This document shows positions 36,721-49,211 of a stretch of 64,000 nucleotides of DNA, piece by piece. Numbering within the stretch: position 1 is the stretch's first letter; each line of letters begins with the position of its first letter. Source of the DNA: Cranoglanis bouderius. Its lineage: Eukaryota; Chordata; Actinopteri; Siluriformes; Cranoglanididae. Where the stretch lies: positions 4,094,300 through 4,158,299 of the forward strand of contig CM042558.1 in the NCBI GenBank assembly GCA_023630585.1. Reading direction: 5' to 3'. The notes below the pieces were generated by a model, which did no database searches, had not been told where the DNA came from, and was given only the letters and a program-made list of their open reading frames with translations. The translations under genes were made by a program, and so were the position numbers.

Positions 36721-37130
36721 TCACTCACACCTAGGGCCAATATAATGTAGCCAGGACCAACTTAATGGGGCCAATTAAGTAGCCAGTCCACCTACTAGCA
36801 TGTTTTTATGGGCAGTGGTAGCTCAGTGAATTAGACATTGAACTTCTGATTGGAAAGCTGCACTGCTGGGCCCTTGCACAAGGCCCTTAACCCTCAACTG
36901 CTTAGCTGTATAAATGAGATGAATGTAAGTCATTCTGAATAAAGGTGTCTGTCAAATGCAGCAAATGTAAATGTATGAGGTGAGGTGGGGGAAACCAAAG
37001 AACACAAGGACCAAAGGGAGACCATGCACAGAAACTCCACACAGGCACTAAACGTGCTCAGGATTGAACCATGACCTTGGCCTGTGAGGTAGAAAAGCAA
37101 CCTACTACACCACTGTGTCACCTGTTCAAC
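36565..37130. repeat. Dispersed repeat copy 2, split by a SINE
   Basis: Repeat text (GGAGCCTATCCCGGAAACAC, GAGGCCAATCCATCACAGGG, a (CA)n at 36668-36719, then AACTCCACACAGGCAC and TCAGGATTGAACCATGACC) is interrupted at about 36810-36974 by a SINE copy. It is the complement, in order, of the family seen at 34575. Confidence 0.65.
36810..36974 (+). repeat. tRNA-derived SINE, copy 2
   Basis: Same family as 34363-34560 (GGCAGTGGTAGCTCAGTG head, GGGCCCTTGCACAAGGCCC body, GCAAATGTAAATG tail), inserted inside the dispersed repeat. The B-box part is partly deleted. Confidence 0.7.
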
Positions 37131-37384
37131 AAACAGCAATTTTCTGTTTTCTCGGCACACATAGCACTGACACTGACATTTTTCATGTTTAACCTAGCTC
37201 TATAGATATTTTAGCCCATAATTTAGTATAGTAATAGTTGATCTCTGTGCCACAATTTGGGAGTAAATTGTTTTATGCTGATTACCATGCATGCTTCAGC
37301 TGTTAATATTATTGTTGGAGCTTGTTATGGACAAGTTAAGATGTTTGAACGGTCAGTTAAACTGCCAGAAATGATAATGACATT

Positions 37385-37419
<35 letters not shown>

Positions 37420-38587
37420 AAAGGGAAAAGTGCCGCTTGGACCATAATTTCCTCCTTTGCTGTCATTTACAGTAATTATGTTTACCTTTGTACTATGACA
37501 GGCCTGCCTTTCATTATCTGGATTATCTGTAGGTATTTGACCTACAGATTTTGATCAAATAAGCCCATCTGATGTGTTAGTAGATCTCCTGGAACCCCAC
37601 CAGTTTCCTGTCCTCTCATGCCACCAGGCCTTATTGGAGGTTTGTGGTTATTTTTGTCAATATTTCACCATCATAATGACTTGCCTCAAATCATCCTATA
37701 CGGATAGTAATGTTTCATTATTCACAACACTGGTCACTGAACACTGGAACGGTTATGGAAGTGTTTGGGTCTTTTGCACATGACCTTTAAAGGAAAAATG
37801 CAATTACATTTACAGTAAAAAAAATAAATAAAAGTGAAAGCAGTTATTGTGTAGGCTACGGTCACATTCACGCTTTCATACTGTAAATGTCTGTATAACA
37901 ACCTCTTATGGCAAAGCAAAGACTTCACTGTTTATGTGAAAATAGTAGCCCAGATAAACCGCTATAAGACTCAGAATTAATCAATTCAATTTTACTTAAC
38001 ACTAAGGCAGTGCTTGGCAAAAGATTTAACGTGGCAGTCTTATCTAATGTGTGAAAGTGCCACAGATGGCACCATATGAGCCACTCAGTTATTCATATGG
38101 TGAGGTTTCTACATGCAGTAATCTCAGAAGTTTCAACTCATTACCAGGAACTCTTTTAATGTCATAATATACCAAAATGTATTACTAAATTGCATTATTT
38201 CTAAAAATCCTTGTGATGATGTATATTTTTATTTAATTAAAATCACTAAAGTTAAAACACAGTGTTTTATCCTTTTAAAGATTAATATGTGACATTGACT
38301 CAATTAGTAGGGTTCCATATGCCTTATGCAGTACTGATAATGCTTTATTATACTTTTCATACTTTTTTGTTTTGGACAAGCACTGAAATTAACTGTTCAT
38401 GGTAGTGGACTCATAGTTTCGGTCCCTATTGTACTTCATTTCAGTACTGCAGTCAAAGTACAAGATGGATCAGGTATTAATTTGATAATATATTCTCTTT
38501 CAGAAAGGAGGGAAGGACAGCAGACGCTCTAAAACGGTCGGAGTGCTTTGTGAACGCTGCGTCAGCTGACCTCACCCACCAACGATC
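37131..38587. other. TLCD3B upstream sequence / putative first intron
   Basis: AT-rich, with an (ATC)n tract at about 37385-37420. No gene or clear transposon was seen. The acceptor at 38498-38503 starts the first coding exon (38504 onward). Confidence 0.4.
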
Positions 38588-41500
38588 ATGTTATCCATCT
38601 TGGCTGCGGGCTCTGTGTTTTTCCCGGGGCTTTTCCTCTTGTCCAAGCAGTGTTTGAAACGGCTGCCTGGTCTAAGATGGAGCGAGGGGGATGCGGTGAT
38701 GGTGTCAGCCAGGTAAAGTACGCAGTTCTGCTTTCGAAAGGGCAATGATTCTAGCGATTCTGGTTTTCATTCATAGAGTAATGCAGGATTGTACATGTTA
38801 TGGAAAAACATTACAACACACTAATATATACATAACATACACCAGGCTGGTGTCATCCGTTCAAGCAGTCATGGCCTCCTCGGCTGGCTACATCATCTCA
38901 ACTTCCTGTGATGACATCATCGAGGATCAGTAAGTTCTTATTTAATGGAGTTGCAAACTGATCTTTATCAGATCTTAAAAAATATTTTTTTTAAAATAGC
39001 ACTTAGTATCCCCCTTTCAGCAGATAGTGTAAATCTGTAATTACTAATACAGATCATTCAATTCAGCATATTATCAAGATAAACACATTTTGTAGGTAAT
39101 TCATAGATTTTTGTGTCACACTAGTTTATGTAAGTATATAATTAGATAAATGTGAAGCTCAGTCGTGTGATTTGATGCCCCCAAGTCCCAATGCAACTAG
39201 TGCTAGTTTGGGGAATCATTTTTTATGCAGCGATGTTTATAAGGTCATGTACAATATTAGGTCATGCATATTTATCCTGAAGAAAGTAGATACTAAGAAT
39301 AGCAGCAGTTAAACTGCTCATACTGTAGCATGTTTCACAAAAAAGGACGAATGTCAACTGTTTTGATCAGCTATAGCGTTGAGAGGACTTTATATGTTTT
39401 GTCAAAATTCCAGATTGGCTTGTTTTTCATTTTCTTTGACAAAGAACCATCTGTTTAAAGCAGCGGGTCTTTAGACACGTGAGAGCCATGCGTTTTACAG
39501 AATATGATCTTTCAGGCACTGGCTGACCACCTCCTACATCCTGTTCGCCGTGCCCTACTTCGTGTACGATATATACGCCATGTTCCTGTGCTACTGGCAC
39601 AAGCTTCAGGTCAAAGGTCACGAGGTGGATAACGGGCCCAAGTCCAAGTCTGTGGCCCTGAGCAGCTACCTCCGCAGAGAGTTCCTCATGGTCTTACATC
39701 ATGTCGTCATGGTCACCGTGTGCTTCCCCGTCTCCGTGGTAACTGTCGCCATGCATGTTTTTGTTCGTGTAGTTATCTGGAAAATGAAAATCTAGGGCCT
39801 CATTTTTGACCTGGATAAATCCAGCATTAGATCAGAACGCAGTCTTGGGTTTTCTCCTCACGAGAAGTTATTTTTGAGTAAACTTGGGATCACAATTGTA
39901 TGTTTTATCACATTTTAAAAAACAACATAAACCGTTTCTCTCCAGACTAATGATCCTATATAATTCCTCTGAGCTTTTAGTGCGCTGTACATTTAGGCCC
40001 ATGGGTCTCAGAGTGGGGTCCCAGGGGCTGTGAAGCATATGGGATTTTTAATTTTCTTGCAGTGGTGAAAATCACAACCTACCATTATCAGAGTTATTAT
40101 GATTTTTGTTGCATTCTTACTTATAGTTATGAGCCTATTTTCCTGGTGAATAGAAATGAATGGCATTCATTTAAACAATTAACTCAATACCAGATATGCC
40201 TACAAACAATGTCAACTTCAATCAAATGACAGATTAATTATTTTTTAAAAAATGTTTCATAAGTTTAGAAATAAAAAGGGGTCCCTAGCTGCTAGGCAGC
40301 CATTTAGGCAATGGCTTTTTAAAAATTTTTTTTTTTATTTCCAGTCTAGTGGTTTTGCAGCTGTGAGACATGCAGTCATAAGTGTCATGTAGACACTCCG
40401 AATCTAAACGCGCCGTAGTGTCTCATTTCTAATCTTAGGCGAAGGAAATAGAAATAAGAAAACTCATGATTCTGAAGAAACATGAATCTAGAAGTCAGTT
40501 TGAAAGGTTTTCTACACTGGAACCCATGCCTAAGCTAAGCTTGGTCTGGTGAGTTGTTGCTATGTGTTAATGTGATGTTGTTTTTCCTTTCTCAGTTCTG
40601 GAGGCAGGGGAAGGGTGATTACTTCCAGGGCGTCATGTTCCTAGCTGAGCTCAGCACTCCCTCCGTCTGCTTAGGCAAAATCCTTATTCAGGTACATTCA
40701 TTATTGATTTGATGACTGCTTTCCCGTCCATCCCTCTGGCCTTTTTAATACTTATTCATCAGTCTCCTCCAGTCTTAAACAACAATGCATGCAATATTTA
40801 GCATGCAGCGATCACACTGTACATTAATGCACATTTATTAATGCCTTTTTCCGGTTCCTTATGGAGTTTTTTCCTCTGGGATTTTTCCTTGTCAGTGTAG
40901 TCTCTGGCTTACTGATTAGGCATCTAAATCTCCTGTAAAACGTCTTTGTGATAATATCTATAGTTAAAAGCTCTATCCAAATAAAATCGATGATGAATTT
41001 ATAGCATGGCCGTATGGGACGTGAGGCAATTAGCCGATGCTAGAAATATTAGGTCTCTGCACAGGTGATCTCTTTAAGACTACATGGGAAGCCTGGCCTC
41101 CCCTAAAATTGTATTAAAAATGGAGTAATGAAATGTTTCTATAGTAAATTTAGAATTGTGTCTGTTATTCATCATTCCTGGAAATTCAATATTTTAGTGA
41201 ATCAGAATATTAAAAATTTCACTGCGATATCGCGCTGTTTGTTCATTTAACGCAAACTGTTTTCAGTGGACAGCGCAGCCCATCCGAAGCGCGTAAATGC
41301 CCTGCCGAGAGAACTCCATCGACAGGCCTTCAATGGCTTCCTATGGCAGATTCAAGGACATTTTGTTTCAAATGGAGCAAATAAGAATGTTCATTGGACA
41401 ACCGTCTTCTAATACGTCATTTCGGGTCCCGCCCAGCCACGCGGCTTCACTCTGAGTCAGTGAGTGTGTGGGCGGGCGGTTTCATTTTGCAAAGAACTGA

Positions 41501-44179
41501 AACAGATAAAACAGATGAACCTTCACAGATCAAACAAATAAGACATAATACACAGAGATATACACTTCAATAACAGACACCTGTGCTTCCCCTATTTTAA
41601 AAACCACCAGCCACAACTGGGTCTCTGTATGCCTGGGCAAACGTAAAATAGATCACGTGTCAGTATGCAAGCCCTGACTTGAAAGGCCTAGTGCACTCTC
41701 AAGAGCTCTTTCAGTTACAGTGCATGGAAAAGGACATATTTACGTGTACCTATACTGTGATGCAGTTTGGTGTAGAATTGGCTGTTTGTTTTTATGGGAA
41801 GTATGCAAAAATTATTATATTTTCTTAAGTCTAGTCTACAGTTTTTCCGCTCAGAACCTCTCACAGCTCAGTATATCCTCATAAGTTAAGACAAGTTTTA
41901 ACACTAGATACAATCGCCTCCTTTATAACCCTGCCGCCTTTCATATAGCAGGCACGTGGCCAAGAGTCTGTGCCTGTATGTAACATGACTGAATGTGTGT
42001 CCTAATTCTCAAGCGCATGCAGAGGACACAGTATTAAATAGATGTGGCGGGTCAGCTACATGCCACATAAATCATGCTTTGGGGTTATTTCTAGATTTAT
42101 TCAGGTGTTACGATGTGCTGCAGTTTCTTTGAGAAGTATGAGTTTAAAATAGGGACATGGACAGAGGTCTTGTACATTTAGAACATAAATACTAAAACAT
42201 CTTATAATAAATAATACCCAACAAAGACAGGCTGTGGCATTCAAGCAGTGCTCAGCTGGTATTAAGGGGCCCAGTGTGTGCCGAGAATACATTCCCCACA
42301 CCATTACACTACCTCCACCAGCCTGGACTGTTGACACAAGACAGGCTGGGTCCATGGATTCATGCAGTTGATGCCAAATTCTGACCTTACGATCTGCATG
42401 TCACAGCAGAAATTGAGATTCAACAGACCAGGTGATGTTTTTTCAAAACTTCAACCGCTACTGAGAATCTGCGCCCACTGTAGCATCAGATTCCTGTTCT
42501 TGGAGTGGAACCCAATGTGGTCTTCTGCTTATTGTAGTCTATCCATCTCAAGGTTTGGCATGTTGTGCATTCTGAGATGGTTTTCTGAACACCACGGTTG
42601 TAAAGAGTGGTTATTTGAGTTTCAGTAGCCTTCCTGTCAGCTGGCATGGTTATGGTTATTGGTGTCAGATGTGCTGATTTAAATCTTTAAGCAGTTCTGC
42701 AGGCTGCAGGCTACTCACTGAATGTTTTTCGCACCATTCTGTGTAAACTCTGGACACTTTTGCGTATCAAGAGATCAGAAGTTTCTGAAAGATTTAAATC
42801 AGCACATCTGACACCAATAACCATACCATGGTCAAAGTCACTGTGATCATGTTTCATCTGTTTTTTTCCCCTTCATTTTTGATTGTTTTTTTTTTTTTTG
42901 GCTAACTGAAAACTCCTTTTTTTCTCTCTTTTATTAATTATTCTGTAATTACAGTGCTTTCTTCAGACAGCACATGCTGTGTAGTATACTAAATAGTGTC
43001 CTAATCACTGTTTCCTACATTGGAAAATCAGGAGCATTACATAGAACACTATTATAAGGAACAGAATTGGTGACTGAGGTTAAATGATTTTGTAGAATAC
43101 ATTATGAAGGTTTGATCATCATTCTACAACAGTAGTTACAATTTGTCAGATAAACACGCACAAACTCTTCAACACAATTAAACCTAAGATCTTTGCAAAA
43201 CAAGTAATCCTCTGTCAATATGTGAGGAAATACATCTTTGTGCGCTGCATTTCTCAGTAAAGGTGTGCGCTGCATTTCTCAGTAAAGGTGTGCGCAGTTT
43301 TCACCAAACAACACAGTGCATTGTAAGTATTTTGCAGCTGTTAGGGTACATTGTTTATATTCTTTGCATTGCAGGGCATTGTGGGATTAATCTATTTTCA
43401 GACACCACTCCAAAATGGCAGACCTAAATCATAGGGCACTATATAGTGAATAAGGCATTTTGGGCCCAGTGAAACTTTACAATTTTCCTTTTCTTTCATT
43501 GTTCTTGCCCTCTGCCTCATTTTCCCCCATATGTTTAATTCAAACTTCTTTCCAGATTACATATTTGCGTTTTTACCCTTTCACTTGCACTTTCTCTCAG
43601 TATAAGCAGCAGCACACGCTACTTCACAAAGTGAATGGGGCTCTCATGCTGGTCACTTTCTTCATCTGTCGAGTCCTTCTCTTCCCCTACCTCTACTATG
43701 TTTATGGCAGGTATGGGTCTTCATCTCCCCTCTTCTGGCTATTTCTCTCTCTCTCTTTCTCACTTTCCCTTCTTCCAATTTATAACATGCAATGGGTATC
43801 TATAAAATAAAATAAAAAAACACACAAAAGATAAGCTCTTTCTTTGCTTTGCATTTACTGATGCCTTTTGTTTATGTGAAATCTTTTTCGCCATCTTTCC
43901 CTTTTCAGGTACGCATCTATCCCTCTTTACCAGGTCCCTCTTTCTGTACCGTGGCAGTGTAACTTGGGTGCTGCGCTGCTCATGGCACCGCAGCTGTACT
44001 GGTTCTGCCTCATCTGCCGTGGGGCTCTGCGCTTGTTCACTGGTGGCTCCCCACGTTCCCGTAGCCCCACCTCTCCCTCTAAGCTCCTCCTAGATGGACA
44101 CGCATCTTCTTCTCAGCCAGCCAATGGCTACAGTGGTCGGGCGGCCACTCTAGACCCGCCCAACACCATGATCCACTAA
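38588..44179 (+). CDS. tlcd3b: TLCD3B (FAM57B), TLC-domain membrane protein
   Basis: The coding exons are 38588-38712, 38846-38929, 39516-39738, 40596-40691, 43601-43710 and 43909-44179, 909 bp for 302 residues (human about 274). All phases match. The protein is a multi-pass membrane protein of the TLC (TRAM-LAG1-CLN8) family, linked in mammals to ceramide metabolism and photoreceptor function. Recognisable stretches in order are MLSILAAGSVFFPGLFLLSK, LVSSVQAVMASSAGYIIST, HWLTTSYILFAVPYFVYDIY, REFLMVLHHVVMVTVCFPVS (the His pair typical of TLC domains), FWRQGKGDYFQGVMFLAELS, YKQQHTLLHKVNGALMLVTF, and LGAALLMAPQLYWFCLICRG. The Ser/Pro-rich tail after residue 250 is longer than in human. A short CDS-like run past 39738 is intron read-through. 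Confidence 0.93.
40840..40995 (+). repeat. Fish dispersed repeat fragment in TLCD3B intron
   Basis: Contains GGAGTTTTTTCCTCTGGG, TTGTCAGTGTAGTCTCTGGC and AAAGCTCTATCCAAATAAAA, a tail shared by a very common fish repeat. Only this 3' part is visible. Confidence 0.5.
41010..41640. repeat. GC-rich dispersed-repeat block in TLCD3B intron
   Basis: Sequence such as CGCGTAAATGCCCTGCCGAG and CATTTCGGGTCCCGCCCAGCC has the look of the 5' region of a fish hAT-type transposon. No coding frame or terminal repeats were identified. Confidence 0.35.
42060..42860 (-). mobile_element. Decayed Tc1-like remnant with small palindrome
   Basis: Minus-strand transposase text is visible at 42355-42101 (ACLVSTVQAGGGSVMVWGMY, then a GPLIPAEHCLNATACL-like run) and scattered to 42860, in the same subfamily as the palindromic element at 12764. 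Arms 42645-42688 and 42788-42830 form a 43-bp near-perfect inverted repeat (ATGTGCTGATTTAAATC core) with a loop of about 100 bp. Confidence 0.6.
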
Positions 44180-45000
44180 GAGTGACACTCAGCTAAAGAA
44201 TAAATGTATGTGTGTATGTGTGTGTATGAGTTTGAGACTAAATGGGTCACAAAATGAGCCTGAATGAATTAACTGTGAAGAAGAGGAAAAGAAGTGACAC
44301 TGGATCTGCAGATACAGGAAGTGTAACAGAATAGTTGTACTATAGCAGTACATTACAGCACTCTTTTTAGCTCCAAGACACATGTACTGCATATAGGACT
44401 GCTTTACTAGACATATAAGAGCTGTGCTCACAAAAAAAAAAAAAGAGAGACTGGAATGAACTTTGTGGTTGTGTTTGCACAATAGGCAAACCTATTTCAA
44501 ATGCACATGTTTGAACAACTGAGGCAATATGTGTCATTATTATGCATCATATGACACTAAATGGGTTATGACTGATTAGATAGGCATGTATTGGTTTCGT
44601 GCAAGAAATAATACATTTAATGATGAATAGACATGACTGAAATTTTCATGGAAAAATCCAAATCGAAATGCAAATATTTTCAAATAAGAGTTAGGTTTGT
44701 CTAAAACCAAACTGGCAATAAAACCTAAATTGGTTACATAAGCAAGATCTTGCTCACGTAAAACGGAGAATAAACACAGCTCTGCAAAGACATCAAACAC
44801 TACTGAGCTTTTTCTACCTCTGTAGAAAAACCTTTCTGGAATGTATTATTTTGTACATGCTAGTTCCTTGTTTTTAGACGGCCTGGCTAAGCTTAATAAC
44901 CGACGCATAAAAGAAAAGGTGAGATGCTACTGAAAAGTCCTGTCCTAAGGCCTCATGGTGACCTGTACATTGACTTTAAGGCAGAACATTCAGGTAGATC
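44180..45000 (+). other. TLCD3B 3' UTR
   Basis: An AATAAA at 44199-44204 lies only 20 bp after the stop. A likelier distal signal, CAATAAAACC, is near 44716. No other gene was seen. Confidence 0.4.
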
Positions 45001-45226
45001 TTAACCAGCACTATCAACTGTATCTATCTATGTATCTATCTATCTATCTATCTATATATATATATATATACTACTTGTATATACAAAGATAAAATAGACA
45101 ACCCTGAATTTATAGGTGAGAAACAAACGATCAAATATATCGCTGCCTTATCCTTTTTGGAATTTTGTGTAATTTTAGTTGTTGTTTCCTTTTTTTGGAT
45201 ATAGGAGAGTATTTAAATGAAAATGA

Positions 45227-45266
<40 letters not shown>

Positions 45267-46268
45267 AAAAAACTAGGGAAAATATTCTCAACATTTTTAT
45301 TTATGTTTATTCTTTGATGACAAGTTCCAATTTATTTATTCATTCTTTCGTTAAAATGTACTTAAAAATAAATAAATAAATAAAATTATTATTTAGTGTT
45401 CTGCCCACTCAGTCCAAGATTTATGTTTGTTATCATACTGGTTATGAAAATATATGAAGCCTGTATTGAATTCCTAACTTATTAAAGTTATGGACATATG
45501 ACCCTACAGTAAATCTGAAATGCTTGCAACTGCTGTCTTGCTTTTCGGTTTTTTTGGAATGACGATGGAATAAACTACATACAGGAGGGAAACTACATCC
45601 GGTAGAGACGGTGTTCAGTGTGGTGTTTACTTTTCATTTAACGATGATCTTTGTGCTGGAATGCTTTTGAGAGAAACAGCCCAGGCTGCTGGCTAGTTAT
45701 GTGAACTTGCTTAATGATGTTAATAGTGTCAATTGTCAATTGTTCACAATGGCTGAGGTAGAATCAAGGGAATGAGCAGTTAAAACTGCACCATAAAAAA
45801 GCTATTACATGAGACACCTTGTAGAGATGTGCATAGGGACTGGGATCCCACAGGACTAAACAAAAAAAGCAAGGCCATAGTCATTAACAGGAGAGCATTT
45901 TGGGTACTTGTGCCACGTTACGCATTTACCTCATTCGTTCATTCGTCTCCAGCTTTATTCTGGTCAGGATTCACAGTGGTTGAAATTTTTCATTTGTACA
46001 TTTATATTTTGGAAAATATAACCAAATCATTTTGTTTGGAAATATTGCAGGTATGATAGAAAAGTAATGACTTCAAAGTCCTTCTGAAGTGGGCAATGGG
46101 AGACCTGCACACACCTGTTGTTTTACCTCTCACCTCTCAAAACCTGTAGGTTTTGGCCTACAAGTATTTTTTTGTAAATAAACAAGTGGGTTATGTCACC
46201 GCAGTCAGAGACTGCAGACCTGAATACATTTCTGAGGTAATGACATCTAACTACTGTTAGCAATGAGG

Positions 46269-46300
<32 letters not shown>

Positions 46301-48170
46301 CTGTGAAAATACAGTAACTTCCTTCATGAAACCGAAACAAAACACATCAGAGAGGAAGGAAATTGGTTGTGTCAGTGCAGAAAACCATGTCCTTCCATGT
46401 CAAATGAAATTTAGTGCCTGGGTTGCTATGACCCACAATTCACAATGCTAATATTTCAAGTAATCCCAGGGTTTGGAAATAAGACAGTTACGACATTGCT
46501 CATTACAGAAGGCAAAGACAAAACAAAATAGACAATCAAACGCTACTAGCACTGACTTCCGTGTGCAAACTGGTTTATATAACGCAATATGGCATGAAAA
46601 TTCATGAAAATGGGCAGAATATTAATATGAAAAATAAACAACACATGTAATGATTGTTAACATGGGGAGACACTTTATCATTTTGTGTTAAAAGGCTCAA
46701 ATGCAATTCATTTATGCACACTCCTACATTAATATTTAGTGAAGCCTTACCTGGACAGAATAACAGCACCGATTGTCTTTCTGTAATGTCTAACAAGGTC
46801 AGATGTTCTTGGATTTGGTTGGAAGATACTCTTAGATTTACAAATGTCTGCTGCCCTCTTCAGTTCACACCACAGGTATGAAAATCTGGAGACTGAGAAG
46901 GCCACTGCACAATTTTGCGTGTTGATGTGGAGGTATGTTTGGGGTCATGTTGAAAGCTCCATCTGTAACCAAGTCTTAACCTCTTGGCAGATGTGACCAG
47001 GTTTTAGGCTGGAACATCCTGGTATTGTATATGCCAGAATTCATGATGCGACCAACCTTCATGACAGCCCCAAGCATCAGTGAACCCCCCTTTATTTTAA
47101 CTTACACAAATATTACAATATTAGATAGCAGATATAGTTGCTGGGTGTGTTTTAGATGATTTTATATTGTTTGCATGGTTAAACAAGCCTGGAATACATA
47201 CGTTCTCCCTGAGTACCAAATGACATTACTGTTGTAATACAATATGATGCAATATTGAATGTCAGTATTGATGTCAATACTGTACGACATTCATGCCATG
47301 TGGTTTCAAAGTTCTGAGAGTGAAAATGAGCTTCTTCTCCTTACGTTTCTTCATTGCTCCCATAACAACTAGCTATGCAAACAGTGTCATTTCTGTTATG
47401 TCCGTTGCTGTTGAAGTGTCTCAACACCGGAGACTTAATTCTGATGGTATGATGGTGCTCGACAAAATGAACAGCCAGTCTCTTCTTGGATTCTGTGCAA
47501 AAGTCAGAGACCACCCTTTTTTCTACAGTCAAATGACCAATACTAAAGGTCAACATTGCAAATAAAATATTTACAGATTTCATACTGCCCTTGTGTGATC
47601 TGTTATGTACTCGATACATTTTCACATAATTATTGTTCATTATTTTTATTGTTCATTAATCGCAGAGGTTTTCAACAATATAAACAGTACTAAATCTGTA
47701 AATATTTTATTTGCAATATTGAACTTTAATAAATAAATACTGCATGGCATTTTTGACCGAAAATATATAATGTTGCACCTAGAAAACATTTTTTATGCCC
47801 TTATTTTATATACAATTATAGCATACTATTAACAGCACAACTACTTTAGGTTTCCTTACACCACCCTGTGTATAATAGTAAACAGAGTGCTGGGTTACTA
47901 GTTTTTCCACACAGTCATGCAATAAAATTAAAAAAAGAAACCTTATATATTCTTCACTTACATATTATTCTTTTTTTTTTTTCAACTGATGCTAAAATGA
48001 TAAGGACCTTCTTTCCAAGACTGGCTTATTGTGTAAGTAGTTTGGTAGCACTGAAATATACTGCACCTGTATTTTGACATACAACAAATTCATGAGGGTA
48101 ACAGGGCGCAATTTGTTTGCTCATTTCCAACCCTAATTTCCTGTGAAACCATAGAACTTTAATTAGTTAC
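45001..48170. other. Intergenic; microsatellites and Tc1 debris
   Basis: Contains ATCT/TA repeats (about 45024-45070), (GAAA)n (45228-45266), a 27-bp A run (46274-46300), a fragment of the 34575 repeat family (45925-45985), and decayed minus-strand Tc1-like text at about 46840-47090 (TGTTGATGTGGAGGTATGTT, then CATGATGCGACCAACC). No gene was recognised. Confidence 0.45.
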
Positions 48171-48790
48171 ACTACGTTACAGTCAAAGGTTTGGACAAGA
48201 AAAGCGTTAAACAGATCAAAACCATCATCTCAACAAGCTTCATCCGGGAAGCTTCTCTTAAAGTTCCCAAACAGGCTGAGCTCCTAGGTTCTAAAATGAA
48301 ATCTACTTGTTTAGGGTATTTCATTTCATTTCATTTTAAGTAACTGCTATTTGATTTAAGTAAAAACTGCTTAAGATTTCAGGGTTTTTTATGATTGTTG
48401 CGGCCAAAAAATTTGCAATGCAACTTGCTGAGTTTTTTTGGGGGTTTTTGCGGAAAACTACTTGAATTAGCGAAATTGCAATTGTACGAAGTTTCGTCTT
48501 TCGCAGTGATGCTGTACTCATGTTTGACGCACATGAATTGAAGAGGGCTTTGCCTGAATGCACATTGTGATGACGTCTTGGCCCAAATCTGCGAAAAATC
48601 TGCGTTAATTTTGAAAAATTGCAAGCTCCTCAGATTATATTGCAGTTTGCTTGATTTTGCGTTAATTTCTGCAATCGCAAAATCCTGAGGGACACTGATT
48701 ATTATTATTATTATTATTATATATTTATTTATGTCAATGCGTAAAGACAATGACATCTACTGTGTCCAAACTTTTGACTGCTGGTGTATA
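48171..48790. mobile_element. Tc1-like derivative carrying a second element
   Basis: The left end CAGTCAAAGGTTTGGACA (about 48181) and the right end TGTCCAAACTTTTGACTG (about 48763) are inverted repeats of a Tc1-like type common in fish. The inner block at 48365-48702 (GTTGCGGCCAAAAAATTTGC ... TTGCGTTAATTTCTGCAATC) is a different element, also found at 50884-51400 and 58665-59065 in the opposite orientation. It has no open transposase gene. Confidence 0.6.
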
Positions 48791-48992
48791 GAGATAAATT
48801 AATGACACAGCACAGCAGAATCCAATCTGGATATGGAGTCAGGTAGTGGAGTTGAGGCCATGGGCTCAGCAGTGGCTTTCAGACTGACCTGATATTTGAA
48901 TTTAACTGCTGTGCTGAGTTGGTTTACAGAAAGCAATTCACTCATTTACACCTTGACTCTACAAATCAAAATATTATCATCAACGTAAGACA

Positions 48993-48998
48993 TTTATT
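48993..48998 (-). terminator. Candidate PAGR1 poly(A) signal
   Basis: TTTATT on the plus strand, which is AATAAA on the PAGR1 strand, about 215 bp after the stop codon. It would give a short 3' UTR. Confidence 0.5.
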
Positions 48999-49211
48999 CA
49001 ACTGAATGTTTTGCCTGAAATCTCTTTCATACATTTCATGTTAACACAATCACTCAAATCCACAAGTGTGTTTAAACCTGATTGTAAAAAAAAAAAAACA
49101 ACCCTCAAAATAAACAAAGAAACAAGTCATCATCTGTTCATAAAAATGAAATGGATCATCGGCCCAAAATAAGGGTGTGACCCAAACTTGTCCCCATTCC
49201 TCAATATTCGC

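Noticed and set aside
43239..43297. Tandem 25-bp repeat (TGTGCGCTGCATTTCTCAGT...) in a TLCD3B intron
   Set aside because: Only two copies and a bit; ordinary local duplication.
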